NCBI RefSeq assembly: GCF_040939125.1 | Contig: NZ_CP162495.1 | Span: forward strand, 1,674,001 to 1,738,000 | From: Clostridium sp. BJN0013 | Lineage (GTDB): Bacteria; Bacillota; Clostridia; Clostridiales; Clostridiaceae | DNA: 64,000 nt | Direction: 5' to 3' | Shown: piece by piece, positions 32,950 to 42,519 of the stretch | Numbering within the stretch: the first letter of the stretch is position 1 | How the letters are laid out: the number at the start of each line of letters is the position of its first letter | Position numbers and translations under genes: made by a program | Notes under the pieces: model-generated | The model's input: the letters and a program-made list of their open reading frames with translations, nothing else | Databases searched by the model: none | Told to the model about the DNA's origin: nothing

Positions 32950-33168
32950 ATGATAAAAGTGGAATTAATTAAAAATTGTATTTATCATGCTCCTTCTCAC
33001 GTCTTTGATTATAGAGACAAAAATACAAAAATTCAGGAGGTAAGTAATAAATTAGGGAAAGTACTTCTTGAATCAGGATATTTCAAAGAAGTGAAAGAGG
33101 CACCTGATAATGATTCGGGAGAAAATCAGAATCCAGGAAATAATACAGAAGAAAAACCAGGGAAGTAA
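32950..33168 (+). CDS. small phage head protein
   Basis: 72 aa from ATG 32950 after TTGGAGGTGGAG. The N-terminus is IKVELIKNCIYHAPSHVFDY, and the tail is acidic and Asn/Gly-rich, likely disordered. Unknown. In the head-completion position. Confidence 0.55.
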   Translation: MIKVELIKNCIYHAPSHVFDYRDKNTKIQEVSNKLGKVLLESGYFKEVKEAPDNDSGENQNPGNNTEEKPGK

Positions 33169-33179
33169 GGTGTTCGATA

Positions 33180-33527
33180 ATGGATTATATAACCTTAGAG
33201 GAATTGAAAGATATAGTGGCAAATGATCATATGGTGTTAAAGAGTGATACAGCATTGAAACTTTTGATTGATACAGGTAAGGAAATAATCGATAACTACT
33301 GTGGCAAAGAATTTACTGAACCAATTCCATCTACAGTTAAAGTCGTCAATGCAGAAATAGTCAATGTACTTTTGAATGACAGCAGTAAAGAAAGTGAATC
33401 TAATGGTGATTATTCCTATAAGGTCAATTCCAAGGCGTATGAACAGATACTTAAAAAGTTAGATGGATTCTTCGGAAATCCAGAGCCAATTAGTAAAAGC
33501 AATTCTATAAGATGTCAGGTGATATAA
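33180..33527 (+). CDS. head-tail connector (YqbG/DUF3199-like)
   Basis: 115 aa. YITLEELKDIVANDHMVLK...DTALKLLIDTGKEIIDNY is the helical connector-like start. Place after capsid equals YqbG in skin. Assignment from position and pattern. Confidence 0.6.
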   Translation: MDYITLEELKDIVANDHMVLKSDTALKLLIDTGKEIIDNYCGKEFTEPIPSTVKVVNAEIVNVLLNDSSKESESNGDYSYKVNSKAYEQILKKLDGFFGNPEPISKSNSIRCQVI

Positions 33528-33528
33528 A

Positions 33529-33852
33529 ATGTCTTTAATGGGAATGTTTAATCGAAGTTTCACAGTTTCCAGAACTTCAACTGATACTAATCCTGTAACT
33601 CACATTGTTGAGCCCAAAGCCCAGACATTAGGTCCATATGTCTGCAAAATAGGACGAGCAAATGGAAATGTTATTCAGTCTTCTCCCCAAGCTGTATTTA
33701 CCCAATCCTTACGTCTGTACACTTTAATAAATGCCGATATAAAGACAGGTGATGTTGTTACAGTTGGCAATACTAAATATATTGTAAATAATGTATATCC
33801 TTGCAATGGACACCACATTGAAGCAGATATAACCTTTAAGCAGGAGGTGTAA
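33529..33852 (+). CDS. head closure protein (XkdH/YqbH-like)
   Basis: 107 aa. Beta-rich: VCKIGRANGNVIQSSPQA, then KTGDVVTVGNTKYIVNNVY, as in DUF3599-like head-tail adaptors. Directly follows the connector gene. Confidence 0.65.
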   Translation: MSLMGMFNRSFTVSRTSTDTNPVTHIVEPKAQTLGPYVCKIGRANGNVIQSSPQAVFTQSLRLYTLINADIKTGDVVTVGNTKYIVNNVYPCNGHHIEADITFKQEV

Positions 33853-33853
33853 T

Positions 33854-34393
33854 ATGGGTTTTGACGTAGATGGATTAGATGAATTTAAACAAGAATTGTT
33901 AAAGTTAGTCAATGAAGAATTTAAAGTAGAAAAAAAGAAAGAACTGACTAAAATAGGGTTAATGGCTGAAAGAGAAATAAAACACTTTGTTCCTGTGGAT
34001 ACAGGAAGGTTGAGAGCCTCAATAAATACACAACTTATAGATGAGAATACCGCAGAAGTGGGTACTAATGTCAAATATGCTAAATGGGTTAATGATGGTC
34101 ATATGCTAGATTCAAGATTTATACCTAAGACATCATTACAAGCAAATGGTGGAAAGGCATGGAGAAAACTAAATATAAATACTACAGTAGAAAGTAAGGT
34201 TGGTTCCACCAGCTATATAAACGAGACTATAAAATTACCAATAACTGATAGTAGGGTAAAAGGATTTAAAACCCACCCACAATATATTTTAGGAAGACAT
34301 TTCATGGAAAAAGGATTGCAAAATGCAGAACCTAAAATTATACAAGAATTAGATAACTGGTTAAACAAGCTATTTAATAAAGCAGGTGATTGA
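33854..34393 (+). CDS. HK97 gp10-family tail completion protein (XkdI-like)
   Basis: 179 aa after GGAGGTGTAAT. MAEREIKHFVPVDTGRLRASI and GTNVKYAKWVNDGH are the gp10-type signature. Joins tail to head. Longer than HK97 gp10 by an insertion before GRHFMEKGL. Confidence 0.85.
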   Translation: MGFDVDGLDEFKQELLKLVNEEFKVEKKKELTKIGLMAEREIKHFVPVDTGRLRASINTQLIDENTAEVGTNVKYAKWVNDGHMLDSRFIPKTSLQANGGKAWRKLNINTTVESKVGSTSYINETIKLPITDSRVKGFKTHPQYILGRHFMEKGLQNAEPKIIQELDNWLNKLFNKAGD

Positions 34394-34395
34394 CA

Positions 34396-34848
34396 TTGGA
34401 TGATTTAATAAGTGCTGTAGCTGCTGTTATAGCAAGTAAAAATTCTTATCCAATATATATAGATGACATAGGAGAGGACTTTAAAAGACCCTCTTTTTTT
34501 ATTTATAGGATTTCGGATTTGGATACACCAATGAATCGCTGGACTTATAACACCAATGCAATTATTCAAATAGTATATTTTAGCCCTCTTGATGATTACT
34601 ACAACATTATAAGTAAATCAGATCAGTCAGGAATTATTAATACCTTAAAGCATACTTTTATGACTGCTATGGGTATTAAGTTTGGCACTAGGTTTGCCCA
34701 TTTAGAAAAGACAAATGTGGATTACACAGGAGACAAGGATATATTCTTGCAACTAATATTTAACATAACTTATGGTACTAGACAGGAACATGAACAAGCA
34801 CAAAATGCCCAGCTTATGGGAGAAATCAATTTTAATATAAAGGAGTGA
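34396..34848 (+). CDS. tail terminator-like protein (XkdJ-like)
   Basis: About 150 aa from TTG 34396 after AGGTGATTG. PSFFIYRISDLDTPMNRWTY and FAHLEKTNVDYTGD fit the DUF6838/YqbJ-type tail terminators. In the PBSX position between XkdI and sheath. Confidence 0.65.
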   Translation: MDDLISAVAAVIASKNSYPIYIDDIGEDFKRPSFFIYRISDLDTPMNRWTYNTNAIIQIVYFSPLDDYYNIISKSDQSGIINTLKHTFMTAMGIKFGTRFAHLEKTNVDYTGDKDIFLQLIFNITYGTRQEHEQAQNAQLMGEINFNIKE

Positions 34849-34855
34849 AAAATTG

Positions 34856-35941
34856 ATGGGAGCACCAAGTATTAATATAGTATTTAAAGAGTTGGCAACA
34901 AGTACTATTGAACGTGGTGATCGGGGCATAGTAGTTTTACTTTTAAAAGATACGGTCCCATCTACCAATCCAATAGTAATGAGTGCTGTATCAGATATTC
35001 CTGATACACTTACGGATGCCAATAAAAATCAGATAACCCTAGCTTTTATGGGATATGTAAATCCACCTAAGCAGGTTATAGCTTATGTAGTGGCAACAGA
35101 TACTACAGATTATACAGAAGCACAGCACTATCTGGAGACTATTAAATGGGACTATTTTGCTTTCCCTGAAATAGCAGATGCAGATGTTACACCTTTTGCT
35201 GCATGGATTAAAGGTTTAAGAGATAATATAGATAAAAAAGTTAAGGCAATACTTCCAAATTGTCCATCTGACCATGAGGGAGTAATTAATTATGCCAATA
35301 ACAACAATAAAGAAGGGGATAAGACTTATACAGCAAAAGAGTACTGTTCCAGAGCAGCAGGGTTAATAGCAGGAACACCACTTACTATTAGCGCCACTTT
35401 TGCACCGTTAAATGAGTTGGACGATTGCGACCATTTAACTAAGGCTGAAATGGATGCTGCGGTTGATGCAGGTAAATTCATTCTAATGAATGATGGCGAA
35501 AAAGTTAAAGTTGTAAGAGCTGTAAATAGCCTGGTAACTACTACAGAGAATAAAGGCAACAAATTCAAGAAAATTAAAATAGTAGATATTATGGACCTTA
35601 TGTATGGAGATATAAAGAAAACTGTAAGTGATAAGTATATAGGTAAAGTTACTAATGACTATGACCACAAAGTTTTACTTATGAGTGCTATAAGTGTTTA
35701 TTTTGAGCAATTAGAAATATCGGGACTTTTAGCAAAAGGCTCCAGCAGTGTTTATATTGATTTAAAAGCGCAATCAGCCTATTTAAAAAGTGCTAACTAT
35801 AAAATGCCTGACGGTAGAACAGTTGATGATATGACTACGCAGGAAATCAAGGAAGCTAATACAGGAGATAAAGTATTTATAGGCGCAGGTACAACTATAT
35901 TGGATAGCATGGAAGATGTTTCTCTAAATATTGCAGTATAG
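34856..35941 (+). CDS. tail sheath protein (XkdK-like)
   Basis: 361 aa from ATG 34856 after AAGGAGTGAAAAATTG. The start GAPSINIVFKELATSTIERGDRG and the later LITTTENKG, TVSDKYIGKVTND segments match phage sheath proteins. Shows the tail is contractile. Confidence 0.92.
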   Translation: MGAPSINIVFKELATSTIERGDRGIVVLLLKDTVPSTNPIVMSAVSDIPDTLTDANKNQITLAFMGYVNPPKQVIAYVVATDTTDYTEAQHYLETIKWDYFAFPEIADADVTPFAAWIKGLRDNIDKKVKAILPNCPSDHEGVINYANNNNKEGDKTYTAKEYCSRAAGLIAGTPLTISATFAPLNELDDCDHLTKAEMDAAVDAGKFILMNDGEKVKVVRAVNSLVTTTENKGNKFKKIKIVDIMDLMYGDIKKTVSDKYIGKVTNDYDHKVLLMSAISVYFEQLEISGLLAKGSSSVYIDLKAQSAYLKSANYKMPDGRTVDDMTTQEIKEANTGDKVFIGAGTTILDSMEDVSLNIAV

Positions 35942-35953
35942 GAGGTGTAGTAT

Positions 35954-36418
35954 ATGGCAAATACGGGAAATTACAATGAAGAAAAGACAATGTATGGAAA
36001 CAATGGCAGCGTGTTTTTGGATGATTCACAAGTTGCAGAAGCTACAGCCCTTCAAGCCAAGTGTAAAGTAAATAAAGTAGAAGTGCCTATGTGTGGTACA
36101 AATTCAAAAAAATATAAGCATGTTGGTTGGGATGGCAGTGGCACCCTTACTTTAAATAAAGTTAGTTCCAGAATGATGTTGCTTATGGCTGATAATATGA
36201 AGAATGGAATTGAAACTGTATGTACTATAATTAGCAAAATAAGCGACCCGGGCAATGGTGGTACTGAAAGAGTTAAGCTGTCAGGGGTGAAGTTTGATGA
36301 ATTGACACTAGCAGACTGGGGAGCCAACAAAATGGGAACTGAATCAGTACCTTTTACTTTTGAAGATTATGAGCTACTAGACACTATTGACCCAAGTACA
36401 ATAACTTCAACAACATAA
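35954..36418 (+). CDS. tail tube protein (XkdM-like)
   Basis: 154 aa after AGGAGGTGTAGTAT. GNNGSVFLDDSQVAEATALQAK and GTNSKKYKHVGWDGSGTLTL are characteristic of the XkdM family. Follows the sheath gene as usual. Confidence 0.9.
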   Translation: MANTGNYNEEKTMYGNNGSVFLDDSQVAEATALQAKCKVNKVEVPMCGTNSKKYKHVGWDGSGTLTLNKVSSRMMLLMADNMKNGIETVCTIISKISDPGNGGTERVKLSGVKFDELTLADWGANKMGTESVPFTFEDYELLDTIDPSTITSTT

Positions 36419-36456
36419 AAGCAATCATAGAGTTAGATTTACGGTTGCTTTTTTTA
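36417..36456 (+). terminator. terminator after the tube gene
   Basis: AAAAGCAA (36417-36424) pairs with TTGCTTTT (36445-36452), followed by T-run. The loop is 20 bases. Would lower expression of downstream genes relative to sheath and tube. Confidence 0.55.
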
Positions 36457-36500
36457 TTGCTTTAAAATATAAAAAATAAAATTATTAGGAGGAATAAAAT

Positions 36501-36887
36501 ATGAGTAATAAAATAGATTTATTGTTAAAGGTAGATAAGAACAAATTAACTAGACCTGAGCAAGAGGTTGAAATAAAAAGGCTTTCTGAAATATTAGGAG
36601 AGCCTTTTACTGTTACTTGTCAAGCACTTACCGCTGACGAATTTAAAGAATTGGATGGTACCAAGACACCTAATGAAGATATGGTTATAAAAGGGGTTAT
36701 AGATCCCGATTTTACTAACCAACAAGTAATTGAATATTATGGTGCGGTTACAGCGGCAGAAGCAATAGATGCAATATTTTTACCTGGAGAAATCACTTCC
36801 TTGGTTAAAGTTATAAGCGATTTGAGTGGTTTTGGAACTGATGCAATAAAAGAAATAAAAAACTCATCAACTCAGGTGGCGAAGTAA
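36501..36887 (+). CDS. tail assembly chaperone, upstream frame (XkdN-like)
   Basis: 128 aa, zero-frame product. Resembles XkdN: EVEIKRLSEILGEPFTVTCQAL. A slippery A AAA AAC heptamer at 36857-36863, 8 codons before the stop, allows a -1 shift into the downstream ORF ending at 37069, giving a product of about 189 aa, as for lambda gpG/gpGT. Confidence 0.8.
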   Translation: MSNKIDLLLKVDKNKLTRPEQEVEIKRLSEILGEPFTVTCQALTADEFKELDGTKTPNEDMVIKGVIDPDFTNQQVIEYYGAVTAAEAIDAIFLPGEITSLVKVISDLSGFGTDAIKEIKNSSTQVAK

Positions 36888-36892
36888 CTCTT

Positions 36893-37069
36893 ATGTATGA
36901 GCTATGGAAAGCCAAGCATATTACTTTACCATCTGAGTTTTGGAATGCATCGGAGGGAGATAAGATTGTATTAAGAGCCTTTCATGATTACGAAATAGAA
37001 GAAAAGAGTGAGGAAAGGAGGCGAATGTTGAATAATAAAGTTCCTGTTTTCCCAGCAGTTATCATATAA
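36893..37069 (+). CDS. tail chaperone frameshift extension (GT-type)
   Basis: Downstream -1 frame open from 36842 to 37069. After the shift the sequence reads KKLINSGGEVTLMYELWKAK and continues with LPSEFWNASEGDKI. Probably read mainly by frameshifting from the upstream gene. The ATG at 36893 lacks a good ribosome site. Confidence 0.65.
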   Translation: MYELWKAKHITLPSEFWNASEGDKIVLRAFHDYEIEEKSEERRRMLNNKVPVFPAVII

Positions 37070-37097
37070 TCCCTCTATAAGGAATTTTGTCATAAAA

Positions 37098-37127
37098 TTG
37101 GACAAGATATATATTTTTTGTTACAAT
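37098..37127 (+). promoter_or_regulatory. promoter of the lipoprotein moron
   Basis: TTGGAC (37098-37103), 18-bp spacer, TACAAT (37122-37127), 37 bases before the lipoprotein ATG. A dedicated promoter inside the late operon. Confidence 0.5.
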
Positions 37128-37163
37128 ATTGTTGATAAAATATGAATTAAGGGGGATTAAATT

Positions 37164-37703
37164 ATGTTTAAAAAAATATCAGTTGTTATAGGAGTACTAT
37201 TCATATCGATTATTTTCGTAGGGTGCTCAAGCGAAAGTCAACCGTCGAAAGTAGGAGAAAGTAAATCAGATGTTCAAAGTACCCAAACAAAAAGCGATCA
37301 AACTCAAAACTCACAAGCAAAAACATTTAAGGTTGGCGACGTTGTGCAATTGAATGATTATAAAGTAACAGTTAATAGTGTTAGGACTTCTCAAGGGGAT
37401 GATATATTTCAACCAAAGCAAGGAAATGAATTTTTATATGTAGATTGTACTATAGAAAATATTTCAAACCAGCAACAAACTGTATCATCTGTAATGATGT
37501 TTAGAGTTGAAGACAAAGATGGGAGATCTTATGAGCAGACTATTACGACAGACGGGAATGGACAATTAGATGGAGACGTAGCACCGGGTAGGAAAATAAC
37601 TGGAGAGTACATAGTTGAAGTACCTCAGAACAAAACAGGACTTGACTTAGTATTCGATAGTTCATTAATTTCAGGTGGACAAGTAATTGTTAATTTAAAT
37701 TAA
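37164..37703 (+). CDS. DUF4352-type lipoprotein, moron in the tail operon
   Basis: 179 aa with GGGGG ribosome site. Signal peptide MFKKISVVIGVLFISIIFVG then lipobox Cys (VGC), a Ser/Gln-rich linker and a beta-sandwich of DUF4352 type (VGDVVQLNDYKVTVNSVRT). It has its own promoter upstream and terminator downstream, between the chaperone and tape measure genes. An exclusion or host-surface role is inference. Confidence 0.75.
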   Translation: MFKKISVVIGVLFISIIFVGCSSESQPSKVGESKSDVQSTQTKSDQTQNSQAKTFKVGDVVQLNDYKVTVNSVRTSQGDDIFQPKQGNEFLYVDCTIENISNQQQTVSSVMMFRVEDKDGRSYEQTITTDGNGQLDGDVAPGRKITGEYIVEVPQNKTGLDLVFDSSLISGGQVIVNLN

Positions 37704-37715
37704 TGTGTTTAAGAG

Positions 37716-37742
37716 AGAACCACTCATCTGGTTCTTTTTCTT
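37716..37742 (+). terminator. terminator after the lipoprotein gene
   Basis: AGAACCA (37716-37722) / TGGTTCT (37729-37735) with 6-base loop and TTTTTCTT. It lies just after the lipoprotein stop and before the tape-measure ribosome site. Confidence 0.75.
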
Positions 37743-37764
37743 ATGCCCACAAGGAGGTGGGAGA

Positions 37765-40700
37765 TTGGCAGAGATAAGAGCTAGAATCGTATTAGAGGAT
37801 ACTATGAGTTCTCAAATAGTTGAACCTATAGAAGCTGTTAATAAACTTACGGAAAGTGCGAAAGTGGCCAATAATGTCATTGATATGATGACAAAGAAAA
37901 ATATAAATATAGATACAACTAATGCTATTAACGAAATTAAGAGTGTTACGGAAAATATTTCATCTGCTAACAATGTTATAGACCTTATGTCTAAAAAGAA
38001 GGTAGATATAAATGTTGATAATACCATTAATAAGATTAATGAAGTAAAAAATTCAGTTAATTCTACAGCTGAAGTTATTGATATGGTATCAGGAAAAAGA
38101 ATAGACATGGATACTGCTTTAGCTAACAGTAAAATAGGTGAATTAAAAAATAACATTAAAGAAGTAGTAACACATCCATTAAATATTCCAATCAACGCCA
38201 CTAATAAGACTAAAGAAGTTATTTCTAAAGTTAAAGGTGATATGGCTAGTATAAAATCTACTTTATTATCTATTAGTGCAGTAAATAAAACAGTAGGAGT
38301 TGTATCTAAGGTTAAAAGCGAATTGCTGAGCTTAGCAAAATTACCTGTGACAATAGCCATTAAAGCTAAAGATGAAACTTCAACAGTAATATCTAAGATT
38401 AAGGATAATTTATTTAGTATAAAAACTTTAGCAGCCACAATGGCAACGAATGCGGTAGGAAAAGCTACTATAGGTGCAGCTTCTAATTTAGAGCAAGAAC
38501 AAATAGCTATGAAACATTTTATAGGTTACAATAATCAAAGTTCTAGTCAAGCAGATGTTCAGAAAATGACTGATTCGTATATTTCACAACTTAGGACAGA
38601 GGCAAATATCACCCCATTTGGAACCAGCGAAGTTATAGCAGCAGGACGTAGAGCCGTGAATATAACTTCAGGGGATACCAAAGCTGGTATGGATTTAGTA
38701 AAACTTTCTGAAAATATGGCAGCACTTAATCCAGGAAAATCCGTTATGGATGCTATGGAAGCCCTTGCAGATTTAAAAACTGGTGAAACTGAAAGAATGA
38801 AAGAATTTGGTTTTAAAATATCCCAAGACGATATTAATAAAGCAGGAGGTGTTGACAGTTATTTCAAACAACAAACAGGTTCTGAGGGTAATATAGGAAA
38901 AGTTTTTGCAGGTGGAGCAAAAGAATTAAGTAATTCTACTGCTGGAAAATGGAGTACTGTAACAGGAAACTTAGAAACCATAGGTGCAAATTTCGGCAAA
39001 GCTTTTTTGCCTGTTATAAATAAAATTCTTACACCTCTTGCAAATTTACTTGATAAAAATTCTGATAAATTTACTAAATTCGGTCAAAATGTTATAAAAA
39101 TAGGTGGCAAAATAGGAACGGCTTTAACGCCTGCTTTTAATTCTATATCTAAAATAATAAAATCTGTAGGAGAACCAGCGTTCAAATCTTTATCTAAAAT
39201 AGTTCAAACAGTGGTTTTGCCTGCTTTTAAATTTTTAGGCAATATTGCTAAAGAATATGTAATTCCGGCGATATCAGCGGTGGCTGGTGTTATAGCAAAG
39301 TATTTACCTCCTATAGCAAATTCTTTTATTAAATCCTTCAACAGTATAAAACCACATTTAGAAAAATTTTGGAATACAATAAAAGTGAATATTATTCCCA
39401 TAGTTCAAGATTTATGGGGAAAATTTAAAGAAGCTATGCCAGGAATCCAAAAAGTAGTAAGCGTAGCTTTTGATGTTATAGCGAAAGTGGTAGGAGTAGC
39501 CTTAGATGTTATAGGAAAAGTTGCACCAGTAATAAAAGGAATATATGATTTTATAGCTCCGATTTTAGGTTGGATTATAGATTTATTCAATAAAATAGCC
39601 AGTGCTATAAAAGATGTTTATGATTGGTTTAATAAATTAAGAGGTAAAAAAGAAGAGACTACAAATACATCGGCTACCGATTTATCAAAATTAGGCGTAC
39701 CAGGATTAACTTCAGCGGGAACTCTAAAATCTTCTGATAAATCATCAAGTAATTCTACGGATTTATGGAAGTATGTAACCAGGAAAAATGCTTTAGGAAC
39801 CTCTTATTTTGAAGGTGGCCTCACATATATAAATGAAAATGGAGATGAAATAGTAGATCTTCCAGCAGGTAGTAAAATACACAGCAATAGAGAATCGAAT
39901 AATATATTAAAAAATATGCAATTCCCTAATAAGGATATTACTTCTGGTATGTGGAATCATAATAAGTCTATGGCTCCCGAAGTTGCTAAATGGGGTCAGG
40001 ATATACCAGAAGGTATGGCAAAAGGAATAAGACAAAACACTAAAACCGTAACAGATGCCACTACTTTTATGGCTTCAAAAATAAGGGAATTAATTCATTT
40101 CACTTCACCAGACAAGGGGCCTCTTGCCGATTTTGATACTTATTCAGTGGATATGTTAAAGACATTCGGGAATGGGATACAAAATAATACGAAACTTGTA
40201 ACTAACCCTACAACTAATATGGCTACAGGGGTGAAAACTGTATATAAAGATTTATCTACTCAAAGCTTAACTTATGGACAACAGGTAGTTCAACAATTAG
40301 GGTTAGGAATAAAATCAAGTGAAAATAATTTGGTTGCCATAGTCCACGAATTAACTCAAAAAGTTATAAATGCTTTTACGGGACCAGATGGCTTTGACAT
40401 ACGCAGTCCTTCAAGAAAGTTATTTAGCATAGGTGCAAATGTAATACAAGGTTTTATAAATGGTTTAAGCTCCAAAGATGCTTTAGCTTTTTTTCAAAAT
40501 AAAATAAGTGGTGCGATATCCAACGTAGGTGGAAATGTATCCGGATGGTTAAGTGCCGCATTAGCTATTACAGGAACGCCAATGTCATGGCTTCCAGGAT
40601 TATTGCAATTAGTTAAAAGAGAATCCGGTGGAAACCCTTTGGCTTATAACAGTATAAGTGTTGGAGGAGAACATGCGACTGGACTTATGCAGATGCTAAA

Positions 40701-41076
40701 GAGTACATTTATGGAAAATATGTTTCCTGGACTAAGTGATATAGCGAATCCGGTTGCCAATGCCGCCAGTGCAATAAGGTATATAAAGAAAAGATATGGT
40801 AACGTAATGAACATACCCAATTTGTTCTCCGGAAACTATAAAGGCTATGCCGTAGGACTTACAAGGGTGCCAAAAGATAACTTTCCTGCGCTTTTACATG
40901 AGGATGAAAGGGTGCTGACGGCTAATGAAGCACGAAATTATGATAAAAAGAATAATGGTATTCAGGTGATAATTCAAAAGCTCGCAGATAAGCTTGTAAT
41001 AAGAGAAGATAGTGACATAGACAAGATAGCTACAGCCATAGCTAAAAAACTTACTATTGCAGAAATGAATATATAA
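37765..41076 (+). CDS. tape measure protein with lytic transglycosylase domain (XkdO-like)
   Basis: 1103 aa from TTG 37765 after AAGGAGGTGGGAGA. A long helical N-terminus is made of repeated units (ANNVIDMM / INKINEVKN). Hydrophobic segments lie in the middle. A C-terminal SLT-type domain has LLQLVKRESGGNPLAYN (catalytic Glu) and GLMQM. Sets tail length and helps DNA cross the wall. Confidence 0.92.
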   Translation: MAEIRARIVLEDTMSSQIVEPIEAVNKLTESAKVANNVIDMMTKKNINIDTTNAINEIKSVTENISSANNVIDLMSKKKVDINVDNTINKINEVKNSVNSTAEVIDMVSGKRIDMDTALANSKIGELKNNIKEVVTHPLNIPINATNKTKEVISKVKGDMASIKSTLLSISAVNKTVGVVSKVKSELLSLAKLPVTIAIKAKDETSTVISKIKDNLFSIKTLAATMATNAVGKATIGAASNLEQEQIAMKHFIGYNNQSSSQADVQKMTDSYISQLRTEANITPFGTSEVIAAGRRAVNITSGDTKAGMDLVKLSENMAALNPGKSVMDAMEALADLKTGETERMKEFGFKISQDDINKAGGVDSYFKQQTGSEGNIGKVFAGGAKELSNSTAGKWSTVTGNLETIGANFGKAFLPVINKILTPLANLLDKNSDKFTKFGQNVIKIGGKIGTALTPAFNSISKIIKSVGEPAFKSLSKIVQTVVLPAFKFLGNIAKEYVIPAISAVAGVIAKYLPPIANSFIKSFNSIKPHLEKFWNTIKVNIIPIVQDLWGKFKEAMPGIQKVVSVAFDVIAKVVGVALDVIGKVAPVIKGIYDFIAPILGWIIDLFNKIASAIKDVYDWFNKLRGKKEETTNTSATDLSKLGVPGLTSAGTLKSSDKSSSNSTDLWKYVTRKNALGTSYFEGGLTYINENGDEIVDLPAGSKIHSNRESNNILKNMQFPNKDITSGMWNHNKSMAPEVAKWGQDIPEGMAKGIRQNTKTVTDATTFMASKIRELIHFTSPDKGPLADFDTYSVDMLKTFGNGIQNNTKLVTNPTTNMATGVKTVYKDLSTQSLTYGQQVVQQLGLGIKSSENNLVAIVHELTQKVINAFTGPDGFDIRSPSRKLFSIGANVIQGFINGLSSKDALAFFQNKISGAISNVGGNVSGWLSAALAITGTPMSWLPGLLQLVKRESGGNPLAYNSISVGGEHATGLMQMLKSTFMENMFPGLSDIANPVANAASAIRYIKKRYGNVMNIPNLFSGNYKGYAVGLTRVPKDNFPALLHEDERVLTANEARNYDKKNNGIQVIIQKLADKLVIREDSDIDKIATAIAKKLTIAEMNI

Positions 41077-41089
41077 GGAGGTTTGCAAA

Positions 41090-41512
41090 ATGGATAGAAA
41101 TATGGAATTTTGGTTAAAGCAGGATGATATTCCTTCCAATTATATTCATCTCCCTGTACCTCCTGGGAATTACAATCTTAATTGGGCTAATAATAACAGC
41201 TCTTTTTTAGTTGAAGGAATGGGAGAGGTAAGTTTTCTGGGAAAGCCAAAACTAACTGAAATAACCCCTATAGAAAGCTTTTTCCCTTATAGATACAATA
41301 CTTATTGCCAATATAAAGATTTCCCTGCTCCGGCAGATTGTGTAGTAACAATTCAGAAAATGAGATTATCCGGTAAACCAGTTCGTTTTATAATTACAAA
41401 AACCTTAGTAAATATCCTCTGTTCTATTGAGTCTTTTCAATTTGGTGAAAAGGACGGGACAGGGGATATTTATTATACACTACAATTAAAAGAATACAGG
41501 GTGTTGAAATGA
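41090..41512 (+). CDS. XkdP-like baseplate protein without LysM
   Basis: 140 aa. NYIHLPVPPGNYNLNWANNN and EGMGEVSFLGKPKLTEI match the N-terminal part of XkdP. The family usually continues to a C-terminal LysM, absent here. Followed at once by the XkdQ-like hub gene. Confidence 0.75.
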   Translation: MDRNMEFWLKQDDIPSNYIHLPVPPGNYNLNWANNNSSFLVEGMGEVSFLGKPKLTEITPIESFFPYRYNTYCQYKDFPAPADCVVTIQKMRLSGKPVRFIITKTLVNILCSIESFQFGEKDGTGDIYYTLQLKEYRVLK

Positions 41513-42519
41513 TTAATTTATATTCTCTTTATAACAGCCCTAGTCAAGGGCTTATACACACAAAAATAACTAACTTCTGTAAAACCATTGTATGGAGTGG
41601 GGATAAAGATTCCATAGCAAGAAAGCTTGAAATTACTATGGCTTATGGCATATGGGATAAAAACCAGCCTAATGTACAGATAGGTCCAGGTACTTTAATC
41701 TGGATGGTAGAGGATGAAAAAGAAATTTTCAGGGGGCATGTATTTGACAGGGAGATAGATTCTGATACTCAGGAACTTAAATTTGTAGCTTTTGACTGTA
41801 TGATATACCTTACAAAGTCTAAGAGCAGCCACAACTTTACTAATATAACACCTGAAGAAATAACAAGAGTAATTTGTGGGGAAGCAGGAGTATTTTGTGG
41901 GGATATAGGGGTTACAGGACTGAAAATAGATTTATTAGCAATGGAGAAAACATTTTATGATACCGTAATGATGGCCTATACAAAGGTATGGCATTTCAAC
42001 GGTGGAAGGTATAACTTTTATCCATTTATGAATAGAGATGTCCTTGAAATAATGAACATGGGTGTACCTATCGATAATTTTGTTATAAAACCTGAACTGA
42101 ATTTAGGAAAAACAACTTATTCCGATTCCATAAGCAATATGATAAATAAGGTGAATGTATATAACAGCAAGGGTGAATATGTGGGTACTGCATGGCAGCG
42201 TGATTGGATAAAAGCCTACGGAATACTTCAAGATGTGTATTCTGCTCCTGATGATGATAAGGACCCTATTACCACAGCAACAAATATGCTGCATGGCGTA
42301 GATGAAACTGTGGCTGTAAATCTTATTGGTGATACCAGATGTACAACTGGTTGGGGGGTTAAAGTGCAAATACCCTATGTATATAATCTGATTGATACTG
42401 TAATGTGTATAGATGCCGATAGTCATACTTGGGAAGTTGGAACTGGCAAGTACACAATGGATTTAACTCTAAATTTTCAAACTAAAATGAAACTGGTGGA
42501 GGTGGATGAAGCAGCATGA
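41509..42519 (+). CDS. baseplate hub protein (XkdQ-like)
   Basis: 336 aa. Overlaps the previous gene by ATGA. CKTIVWSGDKDSIARKLEI and the AFDCMIYLTKSKSSHNF region are typical of the XkdQ/gpD-type hub. Complete. Confidence 0.9.
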   Translation: MINLYSLYNSPSQGLIHTKITNFCKTIVWSGDKDSIARKLEITMAYGIWDKNQPNVQIGPGTLIWMVEDEKEIFRGHVFDREIDSDTQELKFVAFDCMIYLTKSKSSHNFTNITPEEITRVICGEAGVFCGDIGVTGLKIDLLAMEKTFYDTVMMAYTKVWHFNGGRYNFYPFMNRDVLEIMNMGVPIDNFVIKPELNLGKTTYSDSISNMINKVNVYNSKGEYVGTAWQRDWIKAYGILQDVYSAPDDDKDPITTATNMLHGVDETVAVNLIGDTRCTTGWGVKVQIPYVYNLIDTVMCIDADSHTWEVGTGKYTMDLTLNFQTKMKLVEVDEAA

